64,000 bases of DNA from Acetomicrobium flavidum (lineage in GTDB: Bacteria > Synergistota > Synergistia > Synergistales > Acetomicrobiaceae), in the NCBI RefSeq assembly GCF_900129645.1, contig NZ_FSQZ01000001.1, forward strand, positions 1,450,001-1,514,000, written 5' to 3'. A program made the position numbers and the translations under genes. Shown one piece after another: positions 11,023 through 21,000 of this stretch. How positions within the stretch are numbered: the stretch's first letter is position 1; each line of letters starts with the position of its first letter. Below the pieces are notes generated by a model. It was not told the origin of the DNA, did no database searches, and worked only from the letters and a program-made list of their open reading frames with translations.

Positions 11023-11658
11023 ATGGAAAAACGCAGCGAGTTGCCGCGAAGGCGAGACAAGGAGCAAAATAAAACTCCCCAAAAAGCACCATTGCCATAT
11101 CGTATTATCGCTTGGGCTTGTTTAATTGCTATATTATTTGGGTTGGGATATTATGGGTCAGGATTAATCCTTAAACTGATCGGCAAAAAATTTAACATTT
11201 CAGGAGAGATGTCCACTCAAGTTGAGAGCACCCAGGTAGTCCCTGTCTCTAATATGCGCTACATAAATGAAGTGAAAGTCTTTTTGCCCGAAGATGGTTC
11301 CTTGAGCGTTACCGGTTATAAATTAGTGCCCGGCATAATGGAAGAAAATATTAGTGCCACCTTAGAGCAGTGGATATCGTTCATGGCTTCAAAAGGCTTT
11401 GTAGACGGAAATAGCCGTGTGCTCCATGTCTTTCGTAATGGTGAGATGTTGTATCTTGACATGAATGCATCATTTTATTCTTCTTTGCAAAAACTTGACA
11501 GAGATAGGGCTTTGCTTTTCATGACAGCCCTACTTCGCACCGTCATAGAAAATTTTGATCCAATAAAAGAAGTCAAGTTTTTAGCAGAGGGCAAAGATGC
11601 CACATTGACTAAGCCTGTTGATTTGACGGTTTCTTGGAGATTGGCACCCAAGTCATGA
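11023..11658 (+). CDS. GerMN-domain envelope protein
   Basis: About 211 residues from ATG 11023, chosen because GGAGGG (11007-11012) lies 10 bases upstream. A TTG start at 11005 would add 6 residues. A basic N-terminal tail of ~25 residues precedes one transmembrane helix (IIAWACLIAILFGLGYYGSGLIL). The rest is a GerMN (sporulation/spore germination) domain with EVKVFLPEDGSLSV and LYLDMNASFYSSL. In non-sporulating bacteria this domain accompanies amidases and is thought to act on or bind cell wall. It immediately follows the amidase gene. Confidence 0.8.
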   Translation: MEKRSELPRRRDKEQNKTPQKAPLPYRIIAWACLIAILFGLGYYGSGLILKLIGKKFNISGEMSTQVESTQVVPVSNMRYINEVKVFLPEDGSLSVTGYKLVPGIMEENISATLEQWISFMASKGFVDGNSRVLHVFRNGEMLYLDMNASFYSSLQKLDRDRALLFMTALLRTVIENFDPIKEVKFLAEGKDATLTKPVDLTVSWRLAPKS

Positions 11659-11686
11659 CATATGTATGTATGAAAGGAAACTTCAA

Positions 11687-12280
11687 TTGTCGAAGATCAA
11701 AGTTGTTTTTGCAAGTAAAAATAGGGACAAATATCTGGAGATAGTTACCCAGTTTAAGGGAACTTCCGTGGATTTAATTTTTGGCCCTGAAGTTGAACAT
11801 ATAAATGTTCAAGAGACGGGGACCTCTTACTTTGAAAACGCTTTGCTTAAAGCCCTAGCGTGGAGTAAGGCACTTCATATGCCTGCTTTGGCCGACGATA
11901 GCGGGCTTGAGGTGCCGGCCTTAGGTGGCTGGCCCGGTATTTATTCTGCCAGGATAGCAGGTGATGATGAATCTAGGATTGGCTTGGTATTGGATAGATT
12001 AAAGGGAATAAAAGATCGTGGCGCACGTTTCGTAGCCTCAATGGCCTTGGTTTTGCCCAATATGTCTCAAGTGTGGCTTACAGAGGGCATATGTTACGGG
12101 AGGATAGCTGAAACTAGAAGGGGATGTAATGGTTTTGGTTATGATCCAATCTTTATGCCTTGTGGTTGTGACAAAACTTTCGCCGAGATGGATATTGAAG
12201 AAAAAAACGGCCTGTCGCACAGGCACATCGCGATAAAAGCTCTTTGCGATATGCTTAAGAGTCAAAATGTGTTAAAATAG
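11687..12280 (+). CDS. rdgB: Non-canonical purine NTP pyrophosphatase (RdgB/HAM1)
   Basis: 197 residues. The family converts ITP, dITP and XTP to monophosphates and pyrophosphate, keeping deaminated purines out of nucleic acids. Conserved blocks are FASKNRDKYLEI at the N-terminus, ADDSGLEVPALGGWPGIYSAR and the C-terminal GFGYDPIF, EKNGLSHR. TTG 11687 is preferred because it yields the standard N-terminus (MSKIKVVFASKN) and has AAAGGAAA 6 bases upstream. ATG 11666 would add seven residues. Confidence 0.92.
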   Translation: MSKIKVVFASKNRDKYLEIVTQFKGTSVDLIFGPEVEHINVQETGTSYFENALLKALAWSKALHMPALADDSGLEVPALGGWPGIYSARIAGDDESRIGLVLDRLKGIKDRGARFVASMALVLPNMSQVWLTEGICYGRIAETRRGCNGFGYDPIFMPCGCDKTFAEMDIEEKNGLSHRHIAIKALCDMLKSQNVLK

Positions 12281-12388
12281 CTTTCCGAGTATGTCTCATG
12301 TCCGCTTGCAGGCTGTGTCAAGTCTGGCCTTTTTGTAAAAAGTAGACTGCAGATTTTAAATAATTGAACTTAATGGGAGGCACGAGGA

Positions 12389-12622
12389 ATGTTTGTGGTC
12401 ATAGCTTGCCTGCATCTTTTAGTTTCTGTGGCCTTGATGGGAGTTATAATGTTACAGCGTCGGAAACAAAGCGGCTTTGCCGGCGTCTTTGGTGGTGGGA
12501 CGCAGGCAGACATGTCCTCCGGTCAATGGCAGCGCTTATCTGGATTGAGCAAGATAACCGTTCTTTTACTATCGTTGTTCATGATTACGTCTTTAGTATT
12601 GGTGCTCATGAGCGCTAGGTGA
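12389..12622 (+). CDS. secG: Preprotein translocase subunit SecG
   Basis: 77 residues with two hydrophobic helices (VVIACLHLLVSVALMGVIML and ITVLLLSLFMITSLVLVLM) around a polar loop containing GFAGVFGGGTQ, the SecG pattern. SecG joins SecYE in the inner membrane and aids SecA-driven export. SD GGGAGG lies before ATG 12389. A 108-base gap separates it from rdgB; this gap contains a small hairpin CTTTTTgtAAAAAG but no clear terminator. The GTGA overlap with the next gene indicates coupled translation. Confidence 0.9.
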   Translation: MFVVIACLHLLVSVALMGVIMLQRRKQSGFAGVFGGGTQADMSSGQWQRLSGLSKITVLLLSLFMITSLVLVLMSAR

Positions 12623-13662
12623 TAAAAATGAAAAATATCGAATACTTTGATGATGTGACATCTTTGCAGTTGCTCCCAAGGAAGTTCTATAGCGCAAATC
12701 ATGATGAAATTATGGCCGGATATACTACCGATATTTATTTTGTGAAGACCAGAGACTTGCTCAAGGAAAACGGAAGCCTTGATGTCCCCGTCGTGGCTGA
12801 GATCTTTTCCAAGGAAGCAGGCGTCTTTGCTGGATTGCCAGAAGTGTTGTCCTTGCTCAAGGACAAAGGCGTGAAAGTGTACGCTCTTGAAGAGGGCATG
12901 TCCTTCTCGCCAAAAGAGGTAGTATGCAGAATCCATGGACCCTATGGTGCTTTTGGGATGTACGAAACCGTCATCCTGGGTTTTTTGGCAAGTTCGAGTG
13001 GATGGGCTACAGCTGCAAGGGAATGTGTTAAGGCTGCGAATGGAAAGCCTGTGTTGTGTTTCGGTGCTCGTCATGTTCATCCTGCGGTTGCGCCTGTCAT
13101 GGAAAGGGTTGCCTTGGTCGCAGGAGGTTGTACGGGCGCTAGCTGTATACTAGGAGCCAAGTTAGCCGGAGCTGAGCCCCAGGGCACCATCCCTCATGCT
13201 GCCGTGCTCATAATAGGTGATACCGTTAAGACTGCCATTTTATACGATAGCGTTTTGCCGGAGCAAGAGTCCAGAATAATATTGGTCGATACTTTCAAGG
13301 ATGAAGCGGAAGAATCACTTTTAGTGGCAAGGGCTTTAAGGAAAAAGCTTGACGGCGTGCGCCTGGATACTCCAGGTGAAAGAGGAGGGGTGTCTCCCTC
13401 TCTAGTTCAGGAGGTCCGTTGGAGGCTAGATATGGAAGGCTTTTCCCATGTTCGTATTGTAGCCTCTGGTGGTCTTAACCCAGAGAAAATAAGATTGCTT
13501 TCCCAGGCTGGTGCAGATATATTTGGCGTTGGAAGCTATATAGCCCATGCAACTCCCAGGGATATGACCATGGACCTTAAGGTCATCGATGGAACTCCTA
13601 TAGCAAAAAGGGGTAGGTTGCCCGGCATAGAGGAAAATCCTAGGCTTAAGAGGTTTCTGTAA
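12619..13662 (+). CDS. pncB: Nicotinate phosphoribosyltransferase
   Basis: 347 residues. It makes nicotinate mononucleotide from nicotinate and PRPP, a salvage route to NAD. The sequence matches the short NAPRTase class: EIMAGYTTDIYF at the N-terminus, ARHVHPA mid-protein, PQGTIPHAAVLIIGD, and the phosphate-binding strand IVASGGLNPEKI near the C-terminus. The start is GTG 12619 overlapping the secG stop, or ATG 12628. NAD salvage fits the NAD-linked hydrogenase metabolism elsewhere in the window, but no direct link is shown. Confidence 0.88.
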   Translation: MIKMKNIEYFDDVTSLQLLPRKFYSANHDEIMAGYTTDIYFVKTRDLLKENGSLDVPVVAEIFSKEAGVFAGLPEVLSLLKDKGVKVYALEEGMSFSPKEVVCRIHGPYGAFGMYETVILGFLASSSGWATAARECVKAANGKPVLCFGARHVHPAVAPVMERVALVAGGCTGASCILGAKLAGAEPQGTIPHAAVLIIGDTVKTAILYDSVLPEQESRIILVDTFKDEAEESLLVARALRKKLDGVRLDTPGERGGVSPSLVQEVRWRLDMEGFSHVRIVASGGLNPEKIRLLSQAGADIFGVGSYIAHATPRDMTMDLKVIDGTPIAKRGRLPGIEENPRLKRFL

Positions 13663-13684
13663 TTGTGTAAAATGTGCATCTTTC

Positions 13685-13712
13685 TTGACATCGATGGATG
13701 AGGTTGTATAGA
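13685..13712 (+). promoter_or_regulatory. Sigma70-type promoter for rplM-rpsI
   Basis: TTGACA (13685-13690) and TATAGA (13707-13712) are separated by 16 bases, about 80 bases before rplM. The leader contains a short GC-rich hairpin near 13720-13738 that could be an autoregulatory L13 site. That role is speculative. Confidence 0.55.
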
Positions 13713-13793
13713 ATAACTCCGCTGCCCGAAAGTCGGACATTGTTTATATGCTATGTGTTCTTTACCATGAATGTAATCGAAGGAGGAACTTAG

Positions 13794-14231
13794 ATGCAGG
13801 GATATAAAACTTTTATGGCAAGGCCGAAGGACGTAGAACAACAGCGAAAGTGGTATCTCGTCGATGCTACTGACATTCCTTTGGGTAGGCTTGCTGCGCG
13901 CGTGGCTCATGTGTTGATGGGAAAACATAAGCCGGAATATACCCCACACGTTGATACGGGGGATTTTGTGATCATAATTAATGCTGCCAACGTGAAGCTG
14001 ACGGGCAAGAAGATCGATCAGTCTGTAATACATAGCTATAGCGGGTATAAAGGTGGCCTTAAATCTGTTCCCTACCGCGTTATGTTGGAAAAAAGCCCGG
14101 AACGTCTCGTGGAGATCGTGGTCAAGGGTATGTTGCCGCGCAACAAGTTGAAATATGCCAGAAAATTAAAGGTATACGCAGGGCCTGATCATCCTCACGA
14201 GGCTCAGAAGCCAGAGATTTTAGATATTTAG
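13794..14231 (+). CDS. rplM: 50S ribosomal protein L13
   Basis: 145 residues, full length for L13. Hallmarks are [36 protein letters not shown] and GMLPRNKL. L13 binds 23S rRNA early in large-subunit assembly. AAGGAGGA lies 8 bases before ATG 13794. A second ATG at 13815 (MARPKDV) is possible. It is followed 79 bases later by rpsI, the usual rplM-rpsI pair. Confidence 0.97.
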   Translation: MQGYKTFMARPKDVEQQRKWYLVDATDIPLGRLAARVAHVLMGKHKPEYTPHVDTGDFVIIINAANVKLTGKKIDQSVIHSYSGYKGGLKSVPYRVMLEKSPERLVEIVVKGMLPRNKLKYARKLKVYAGPDHPHEAQKPEILDI

Positions 14232-14310
14232 TCACCGTATATTTATGTGACGATGATTGGCTTTAAACGTCGTACGAGATAAATTTTGATATAAAGGGGG
14301 GAAGAATTCT

Positions 14311-14706
14311 TTGCCGTCATCAATATATTACTGGGGCACAGGCAGGAGGAAGGAATCCATTGCTAGGGTACGGATTCGTCCGGGCGAAGGGCAAGTTTCA
14401 ATAAATGGGCGAAGCGTTGAAGAGTATTTTCCAAGGCAGGTGTGGCAACTTCATGCCTTGGAGCCTCTTAAGGTATCCGGGATGGAAGGTAAGCTTGATG
14501 TTATCGTTAAAGCAGAAGGTGGAGGTTTAAGCGGCCAAGCTGGAGCTGTACGGCTTGGAATAGCAAGGGCGTTGCTTGCTTTAGATCCGGAAATTAGGCC
14601 GGTTTTAAAGAAAGCAGATTTGTTAGCACGAGACCCGAGGATGGTGGAAAGAAAGAAGTTTGGCAGAAGGAAGGCAAGGGCCCTTTATCAGTACTCTAAA
14701 CGATAA
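14311..14706 (+). CDS. rpsI: 30S ribosomal protein S9
   Basis: 131 residues. It has the S9 signature near the middle ([19 protein letters not shown]), [16 protein letters not shown] at the N-terminus and the basic tail ending KR that reaches the P-site tRNA. The start is TTG 14311 with GGGGGGAAG upstream. It is the second gene of the rplM-rpsI operon, which ends in the hairpin at 14748-14775. Confidence 0.97.
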   Translation: MPSSIYYWGTGRRKESIARVRIRPGEGQVSINGRSVEEYFPRQVWQLHALEPLKVSGMEGKLDVIVKAEGGGLSGQAGAVRLGIARALLALDPEIRPVLKKADLLARDPRMVERKKFGRRKARALYQYSKR

Positions 14707-14747
14707 TTCCTTAGCCTTTTGAGCTTTAAACAAAAGCGGTAATAGTT

Positions 14748-14775
14748 AAAGGCGGAGGCTTTTGCCTCCGTCTTT
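14748..14775 (+). terminator. Terminator after rpsI
   Basis: The stem AAAGGCGGAGGC pairs with GCCTCCGTCTTT (one G-T pair) around a TTTT loop. An imperfect T-rich tail follows (CGTTTTGG). It lies 41 bases after the rpsI stop. Confidence 0.75.
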
Positions 14776-14917
14776 CGTTTTGGTCAAACTTATAATTGGC
14801 TTTTTGATTAAATTTTTTTAAATGTTTTGAAATTGGAAACTCCGTATTTGCATCTTTACAAAATGGAGCAAAACATTTATCCTTACTTTCTAGACTGAAT
14901 GGTCGGGAGGTTAATAG

Positions 14918-15481
14918 GTGAAAGATACCAAAGAAAGTATTATTAAGGCAGCACGACACTTGTTTGCGCAATATGGTTATCATGGAACGAGCGTAGACTC
15001 CATTGCTAAAGACGCTGGAGTTAGCAAGGGATCTCTGTATTGGCATTTTAGCGATAAATTTGAGCTTTATCGGACCGTCTTAATTCTGGAGGTAGAAAGA
15101 GTTAAGGAGCTTTTTAAATCTGAGACTTATGATGTGACAGATGCAGCAGAGTTCTTTCGCAAAAGGGGAAATTTAATACTCGACGTTTTTGATAAAGACC
15201 CCGAGAGCACGCTCATATGGATGGATTTGCTTATTCAGGCTAAAAGAGGACGCGAAGAATTCAAGAGGATTGCCAAAGACCTCACTTCTTACTACATGAA
15301 AATATCAATGGACGAAGGTTCGCGCTTGAATCTAGATAAAGGAGAGATGGATTCGATATGTCTGTTACTACGTCTAACGATGCTCGGTATTTTATCATGT
15401 CAGGGTAGTGTGATGGATACTCAAGAAGCAAAGGAATGTTGGGAGCATATAGTCGATTTGGTTATGAAAGGAGATGACTAG
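14918..15481 (+). CDS. TetR/AcrR-family repressor of the efflux operon
   Basis: 187 residues. The N-terminal TetR helix-turn-helix is clear: IIKAARHLFAQYGYHGTSV then IAKDAGVSKGSLYWHFSDK. The C-terminal ligand domain is family-variable. The start is GTG 14918 with GGGAGG upstream. It is the first gene of a unit continuing with tolC, the adaptor and the pump gene, 5 bases from tolC, so it most likely represses its own operon and is released by a pump substrate. A candidate operator, GACtgaatgGTC at 14893-14904, lies just upstream but is weak evidence. Confidence 0.9.
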   Translation: MKDTKESIIKAARHLFAQYGYHGTSVDSIAKDAGVSKGSLYWHFSDKFELYRTVLILEVERVKELFKSETYDVTDAAEFFRKRGNLILDVFDKDPESTLIWMDLLIQAKRGREEFKRIAKDLTSYYMKISMDEGSRLNLDKGEMDSICLLLRLTMLGILSCQGSVMDTQEAKECWEHIVDLVMKGDD

Positions 15482-15486
15482 ATAAA

Positions 15487-16854
15487 TTGCCAAATGTCAT
15501 TGTAAGACGATTTATGTTTATGATTGCTTTATGCTGTTTATTATTTCTGGTGCTTGCCTTGGATAAAAGCGTCTGGGGAGAGGAAGTTAAGTCCGACGTT
15601 CAATATAGCCTTGCAGACTTAATCGCCATTGCTGAGGCGCAGAATCCTCTGTTAAAAGCTGCCCAGGAACAGGTTAATCAGGCCCGCGCTCGTGAGCTTC
15701 AAAGTGCTTCTCAATTGGCACCCAAGCTCGATTCAAGTTTGACCTATCTGCATGATTATAGCGGAGGTCTTAGTGAACCTAAGTTTCGCGATACGTATAA
15801 AGCCGCCTTGACGTTTACGCATACGCTATATAGCGGCGATAGCTTTGAGGCCTCATTGAGAGCTGCCACTTTAAATCGTAAGGCATTGGAAGCCGATCTG
15901 CTTCGCACCAGACAGTCCGTCGAAAATGATGTCAGAAAATCTTACTATGATCTGCAAAGGGCGAGGGCACAACTTAGGGTGGCCCAGGAAAGCTATGATT
16001 TGGCTTTGGAGCACTTAAAGCAAGCGAAGTCACTTTATAACCAAGGAGTCATAGCTATAAACGAAGTTTTAAGGACTCAGGTAGATGTGTCGACAGCTGA
16101 GCTGAACTTGATTCAAGCCCAAAATGGCACTCGCGTGGCTTTAAATACGCTGGAAAAAGCTGTAGGCGTGTCCCTTTCCTTTTCGCAGGTTCCTGAAATT
16201 ACTCCCAAGGAAGAAGCGCGTCTGTCGTTGCCCCAGATAGATCCTTATGCAACAGCATTGCAAAAGCGCCCGGAGATAGTTTCGCTTGATGACTCCAGAA
16301 AGGCAGCAGAGGAGTTAGCCAAAGCTGCAGCTGGGCAAGCAAGGCCCAATATATATATTCAGGGAGAGACTTCCTATTACGAAGATGAATTCTTCCCGAA
16401 TAAAGACGACTGGAACTTGTCCGTTATAGCTTCATGGAGGCTGTACGATAGAGGAGAAATAAAGAACAAAATAGAAGAGAACAAGGCAATGGCCAGAGAG
16501 TTGCTTGCAAGAATAGATGACCTTAGAAATCAAATTCGCCTGGAGGTTTCCACTGCGTGGCAGAACATGGAATCGGCCTTGCAAAGGGTACATGTTGCCG
16601 AAGATCAGGTTAAAACGGCCGAAGAAGACTATCGCATGGCCTTGAGGCGATATGTCGAACAAGTCGGCACCAATATAGATGTCTTAGATGCCAGAACTGC
16701 TCTCACGGATGCCAATACTAGTTTCGTCAATGCGGTGTACGATGCCTACGCAGCCTATAGCGATCTCATTTATTCCATTGGTGCTTCAGAGGAAGATTTT
16801 ATGCCAAGCGACCAAGAAAGCAGTGTTGATAAAGGCGAGGAGGGAAGTAGATGA
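15487..16854 (+). CDS. tolC: TolC-family outer membrane efflux channel
   Basis: 455 residues with a signal peptide (MFMIALCCLLFLVLALDKSVWG). Two tandem OEP repeats follow, each with long coiled-coil helices (for example QARARELQSASQLAPKLDSS and LARIDDLRNQIRLEVSTAWQ). TolC trimers form the outer membrane exit duct and periplasmic tunnel of tripartite pumps, so the cell is diderm. The start is TTG 15487, 5 bases after tetR. Its end overlaps the adaptor gene by 4 bases. Confidence 0.92.
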   Translation: MPNVIVRRFMFMIALCCLLFLVLALDKSVWGEEVKSDVQYSLADLIAIAEAQNPLLKAAQEQVNQARARELQSASQLAPKLDSSLTYLHDYSGGLSEPKFRDTYKAALTFTHTLYSGDSFEASLRAATLNRKALEADLLRTRQSVENDVRKSYYDLQRARAQLRVAQESYDLALEHLKQAKSLYNQGVIAINEVLRTQVDVSTAELNLIQAQNGTRVALNTLEKAVGVSLSFSQVPEITPKEEARLSLPQIDPYATALQKRPEIVSLDDSRKAAEELAKAAAGQARPNIYIQGETSYYEDEFFPNKDDWNLSVIASWRLYDRGEIKNKIEENKAMARELLARIDDLRNQIRLEVSTAWQNMESALQRVHVAEDQVKTAEEDYRMALRRYVEQVGTNIDVLDARTALTDANTSFVNAVYDAYAAYSDLIYSIGASEEDFMPSDQESSVDKGEEGSR

Positions 16855-18002
16855 AGACCAAAACAATCGTCATAGTGGCTGTCGCTCTGGCTGTCGTAGC
16901 GATAGTAGGTACGAGTCTATTCAACAAAAATAAGGCTAAGGATCAAAGTGGTGTTATAAAACCTCAAGAGAGCATAAAGGTCTCGGTAGTAAGACCGACT
17001 GTTATGAAATTCGAGGATATAGTTACCTTCGTTGGTGGGGTCGAGCCTAAGGAAGCGGCAATCGTGGCTTCTAAAGTTACTAGCAATGTGACTGTACTGG
17101 ATGTTTTTGTAGACATCGGTGATCAGGTAAAACAAGGTCAGCTATTGGCAAGGCTTGACAATAGCTTGACTCGCAGGCAGATCGAGGAAGCAAAGGCTGC
17201 GGTTGCTGCGGCAAAAGCTTCCATATCTCAAGCAAAAAGTCAACTTCAAACTACCGAGAAGGATTACGTCCGTTACAAAAATTTATATCAAGAGCAAGTT
17301 ATAAGTCGCCAACAACTGGACCAAATAGAAGGACAATACGAAGTTGACAAGGCCAAATTAGATCAGTCTCAAAGGCAGCTGGAACAAGCAGAAGCTCAAT
17401 TGAGACAATTACAGGTCATGATGAGCTACCACGATATAGTTTCACCAGTTAATGGTGTGATAGCGGAAAGGAATATAGATCCTGGTGATACCGTCGGCCC
17501 TGGAAGTGCATGTTTTGTAATTTCACGACAGGAAACAGTAAAAATTAAGGGAACGATTACGGAAAATGACTATCCCAAGGTCAGACTTGGTCAGTTGGCA
17601 CATGTTAAAGTTGATGCATTTCCGAACGTTTCGTTTGATGGAAGCGTGAGCAGGCTCAGCCCGACGCTCGATGCTACTACGAGGACTGCAGACCTTGAGG
17701 TGTGGCTGCCCTCAAAGGGGATGTTAAAGCCGGGGATGTTTGCGAGAGTTGAAGTTATCGTAGGAAAACATGACGGAATAGCCCTTCCCAGGGAAGCGGT
17801 CAAACAATTGGCCGGAACGGGAGAGTGGTATTGTTTTATCGTTGGTTCCGATGGAAAGGCAAAACAGGTTTTCGTAAAACGTGGAATAGAAAGCGGCAAT
17901 CTCGTAGAGATAGTTGAAGGCGTTGCCGAGAGCGATAGCGTCATATCGCCTGTAGTTCAGGCATTAGGCGACGGTATGCCCGTGGAGGTGGTCAGTCAAT
18001 GA
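16851..18002 (+). CDS. RND efflux periplasmic adaptor (HlyD/MFP family)
   Basis: 383 residues. An N-terminal hydrophobic anchor (IVIVAVALAVVAIVGTSLF) is followed by a lipoyl half-motif (VFVDIGDQVKQGQLLARLD), a coiled-coil hairpin (~95-175), the second lipoyl half (IVSPVNGVIAERNIDPGDTV), then beta-barrel and membrane-proximal domains. The adaptor bridges the inner-membrane pump and TolC. It overlaps the genes before and after by 4 bases each (ATGA), giving coupled translation of the three pump components. Confidence 0.94.
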   Translation: MKTKTIVIVAVALAVVAIVGTSLFNKNKAKDQSGVIKPQESIKVSVVRPTVMKFEDIVTFVGGVEPKEAAIVASKVTSNVTVLDVFVDIGDQVKQGQLLARLDNSLTRRQIEEAKAAVAAAKASISQAKSQLQTTEKDYVRYKNLYQEQVISRQQLDQIEGQYEVDKAKLDQSQRQLEQAEAQLRQLQVMMSYHDIVSPVNGVIAERNIDPGDTVGPGSACFVISRQETVKIKGTITENDYPKVRLGQLAHVKVDAFPNVSFDGSVSRLSPTLDATTRTADLEVWLPSKGMLKPGMFARVEVIVGKHDGIALPREAVKQLAGTGEWYCFIVGSDGKAKQVFVKRGIESGNLVEIVEGVAESDSVISPVVQALGDGMPVEVVSQ

Positions 18003-21000
18003 CTCCGTGGGAATTTGCCGTAAAGAAGCCAATCACTACGCTGATGATATTTCTTGCGGTACTGCTTATCGGAGGCGTGTCATTAATTGGCATAAGAGTT
18101 GATCTTTTGCCGGAATATGAGCCGCCCATTATACTTGCCATCACGACTTGGCAAGGAGCTGCTGCTAGCGACGTCGAACAGGAGGTCACGAAAGAGGTTG
18201 AAGATCGCATGGCAACTATCCAGGGGCTTGACAAGCTGACCTCTACGTCCAGCGACGGTGTCTCTGCAGTGGTCCTTCGCTTTAAATGGGGGGAAGATTT
18301 GGATGCGAGGATGGGCGATGCTCGCGACCAGATAAATGTCATACGCAGAAACTTACCTGACGATGCTGATGACCCCATACTCATCAAGGTCAGCTCAAGC
18401 GCGATGCCCATAATGTTGGTGATCTTCAAAGCTGGACCAACTTTCCCTGGTTTGTATCACTTGGTTGACAATGACGTTACTAAACAGGTTCAACAGGTTC
18501 CAGGTGTGGGAAGCGTCTCGGTCTTCGGCGGGGAGCGCCGCGAGATCCAAATATTGTTTGATGCAGAGAAGCTTAAAGCGTTCAACCTTTCGCCTCAGCA
18601 GATATATTCCATATTACAACAAGAACACTACAATTTGCCGGCAGGTAGTTTTAAAGAAGGGTTGATGGAATACCAGATACGTGTGCCTGGAAGGTTTAAG
18701 CTTCCTAGCGATATGGGTTATACGATCGTTGGGACCTTCAACGGCAAACCCATTTACCTTAAGGATGTAGCTAAAGTCGTGGATGGCTATCAGGAGCCAA
18801 CCACCTTTGGATGGTCTGACGGTGCTCGTTCCGTGGTCATGATGGTGACAAAAAATACCGATGCCAATACCGTTCAGGTTATCAACGGGGTAAAAACTCG
18901 TCTTCAGGAGATAAAAAGCACCATTTTACCTCCTGATGTCGATTACTTTATAGGCTATGATCAGTCGAAGTTTATCTTAAACTCATTGTCCCAGTTAGCT
19001 TCAACCCTGTTATATGGAATAATCCTGGTATTCATAGTTACATACGTGTTTTTGCGCAGGATGCCGGGTACCCTTGCCATATGTGGTGCTATACCCTTTT
19101 CGCTGATCGCTACATTTATCGTTATGCGATTAATGGGATACACAGTTAATTTGATGACTCTATCGGCACTTACCGTTGCCAGCGGGATGGTTGTCGATAA
19201 TGCCATAGTTGCGACAGATCAAGTTATCTATCATATAGAGCAAGGAGAGAAGCGTGAGATCGCTTCCGTGCTTGGAGCCGGTGAGGTTGGCGGTGCCCTG
19301 ATGGGATCTACCTTGACTACTCTGGCGGTTTTGATTCCGCTAATTTTCATTACAGGGTTAGTTGGCATATTCTTTTCTTCGTTGTCAGTGGTCATGTCGC
19401 TTTCCATTGCCCTGTCTTGGGTTGTATCTCTGACCTTTATACCTATGGTAGGAAGCAAGACCTTTAAAACGCGCGAGGATAAGTTCTTTATACATCGCTA
19501 TACTAAGCGCTACTTGGCAATCCTTGAGCATTATTACGCTTTAACTATCGATTGGGCTTTGCGCAACAGGAAGAAAGTAATAGCTTTGGCAGGGCTTTGC
19601 GTATTTTTTACCATTTGGGCATTTTCCGTAATCGGTACGGAATTGGTGCCGAAATCGGATACCGGAAGCATCAGGGTAAGTTTCCGTTTGCCCGAAGGCA
19701 CCAGGGTGGAGGAAACGGAAAGGGTTGCTAAGGAATTAATGACCTATGCTATGAACAATATCCCGGAGCTTGAAAACGTATTTATATACGGAGGAAGTTC
19801 GGGAAGCGGAATAGGCGCTTTACGCGGTGAATCGTCAAACACTGGAAACGTTGGGATTGAACTGATTCCAAAGGGAGAAAGGAAACGGTCCGGCTTCCAA
19901 GTGGCATCCCAGGTCAGGGAGTACTTGAACAATAAACCCGGCTTTGAAGCTGTAAGCTCCGGCTTAAGTTCACCAATAATGACTGGCGGAAGCTCCAAAC
20001 CCATTGTCATTGAGCTTTATGGTGACGATATAAACGAGCTTCTTCAAATTGGGGATATGGTGAAAAAGAAAATAGAACAAATTCCTGGAGCTGTCGATGT
20101 CGAAGTCGCTCAAAAGACGAGCAGGCCTGAGGTTTGGGTTGATGTGGACAAACAAAGAGCCGCATTACTGGGCGTTAGGACGAGCGATATAGCCCATGCC
20201 TTGAGAGACTATTACTATGGTGTTCAACTCGACGAAGACTATTGGCAGGGAGCGGACAATTACGAAGTATGGCTTAGACTTGATCCCGAACAGAGACATT
20301 CGTGGGATACGCTAAATAAGTTGCTTGTGCCTTCTGTAAGCGGGGAGATGATACGGCTTACAAACGTAGCTAAGCTAAGCGAAGAGGCCGGTCCTCCGGA
20401 AATTCACAGAAAGAACAGACAGCGATATATCACCATAGAGTTGGATACGGAAGGCAGGTCTTTAGGCCAAGTTGCTGGTGACGTCCAAAACGTCCTTAAA
20501 GAACTTAATCTTCCGATTAGAACGGATATAAGCGGTGACGTGGAGGACTTGCGTGACACCTTTAGACAGATGGCATTCTTGATATTGCTTGGCATGATCT
20601 TGGTCTACATGGTCATGTCCGGGCAGTATGAGGCCTTTTTGGACCCCTTTGTCATCATGTTCAGTGTGCCCTTCGCTTTAACGGGCGCAGTTGGAGGGTT
20701 GTTGTTGACTGGCCAATATCTATCGCTAATGGGGTTGCTTGGTATAATAATGTTGATCGGGACAGTGGTCAATAATGCCATCGTGCTTGTCGATTACGTA
20801 AACCTTCTTCGTGCAAGGGGGTACACTATGTATCAGGCCCTGGTTGAAGGTGGAGAACGAAGGTTGCGCCCTATATTGATGACCACTCTAACCACCATAT
20901 TTGGTATGCTTCCCATGGCAATAAGCCGAGGCGAAGGCGCCGAGATATGGAGGCCATTGGCTATTTCGGTGTCTGGCGGCTTATGCTTTTCCACGTTAGT

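Noticed and set aside
12364-12618. ORF overlapping secG in another frame
   Set aside because: secG in the overlapping frame has two clear membrane helices and a good SD.
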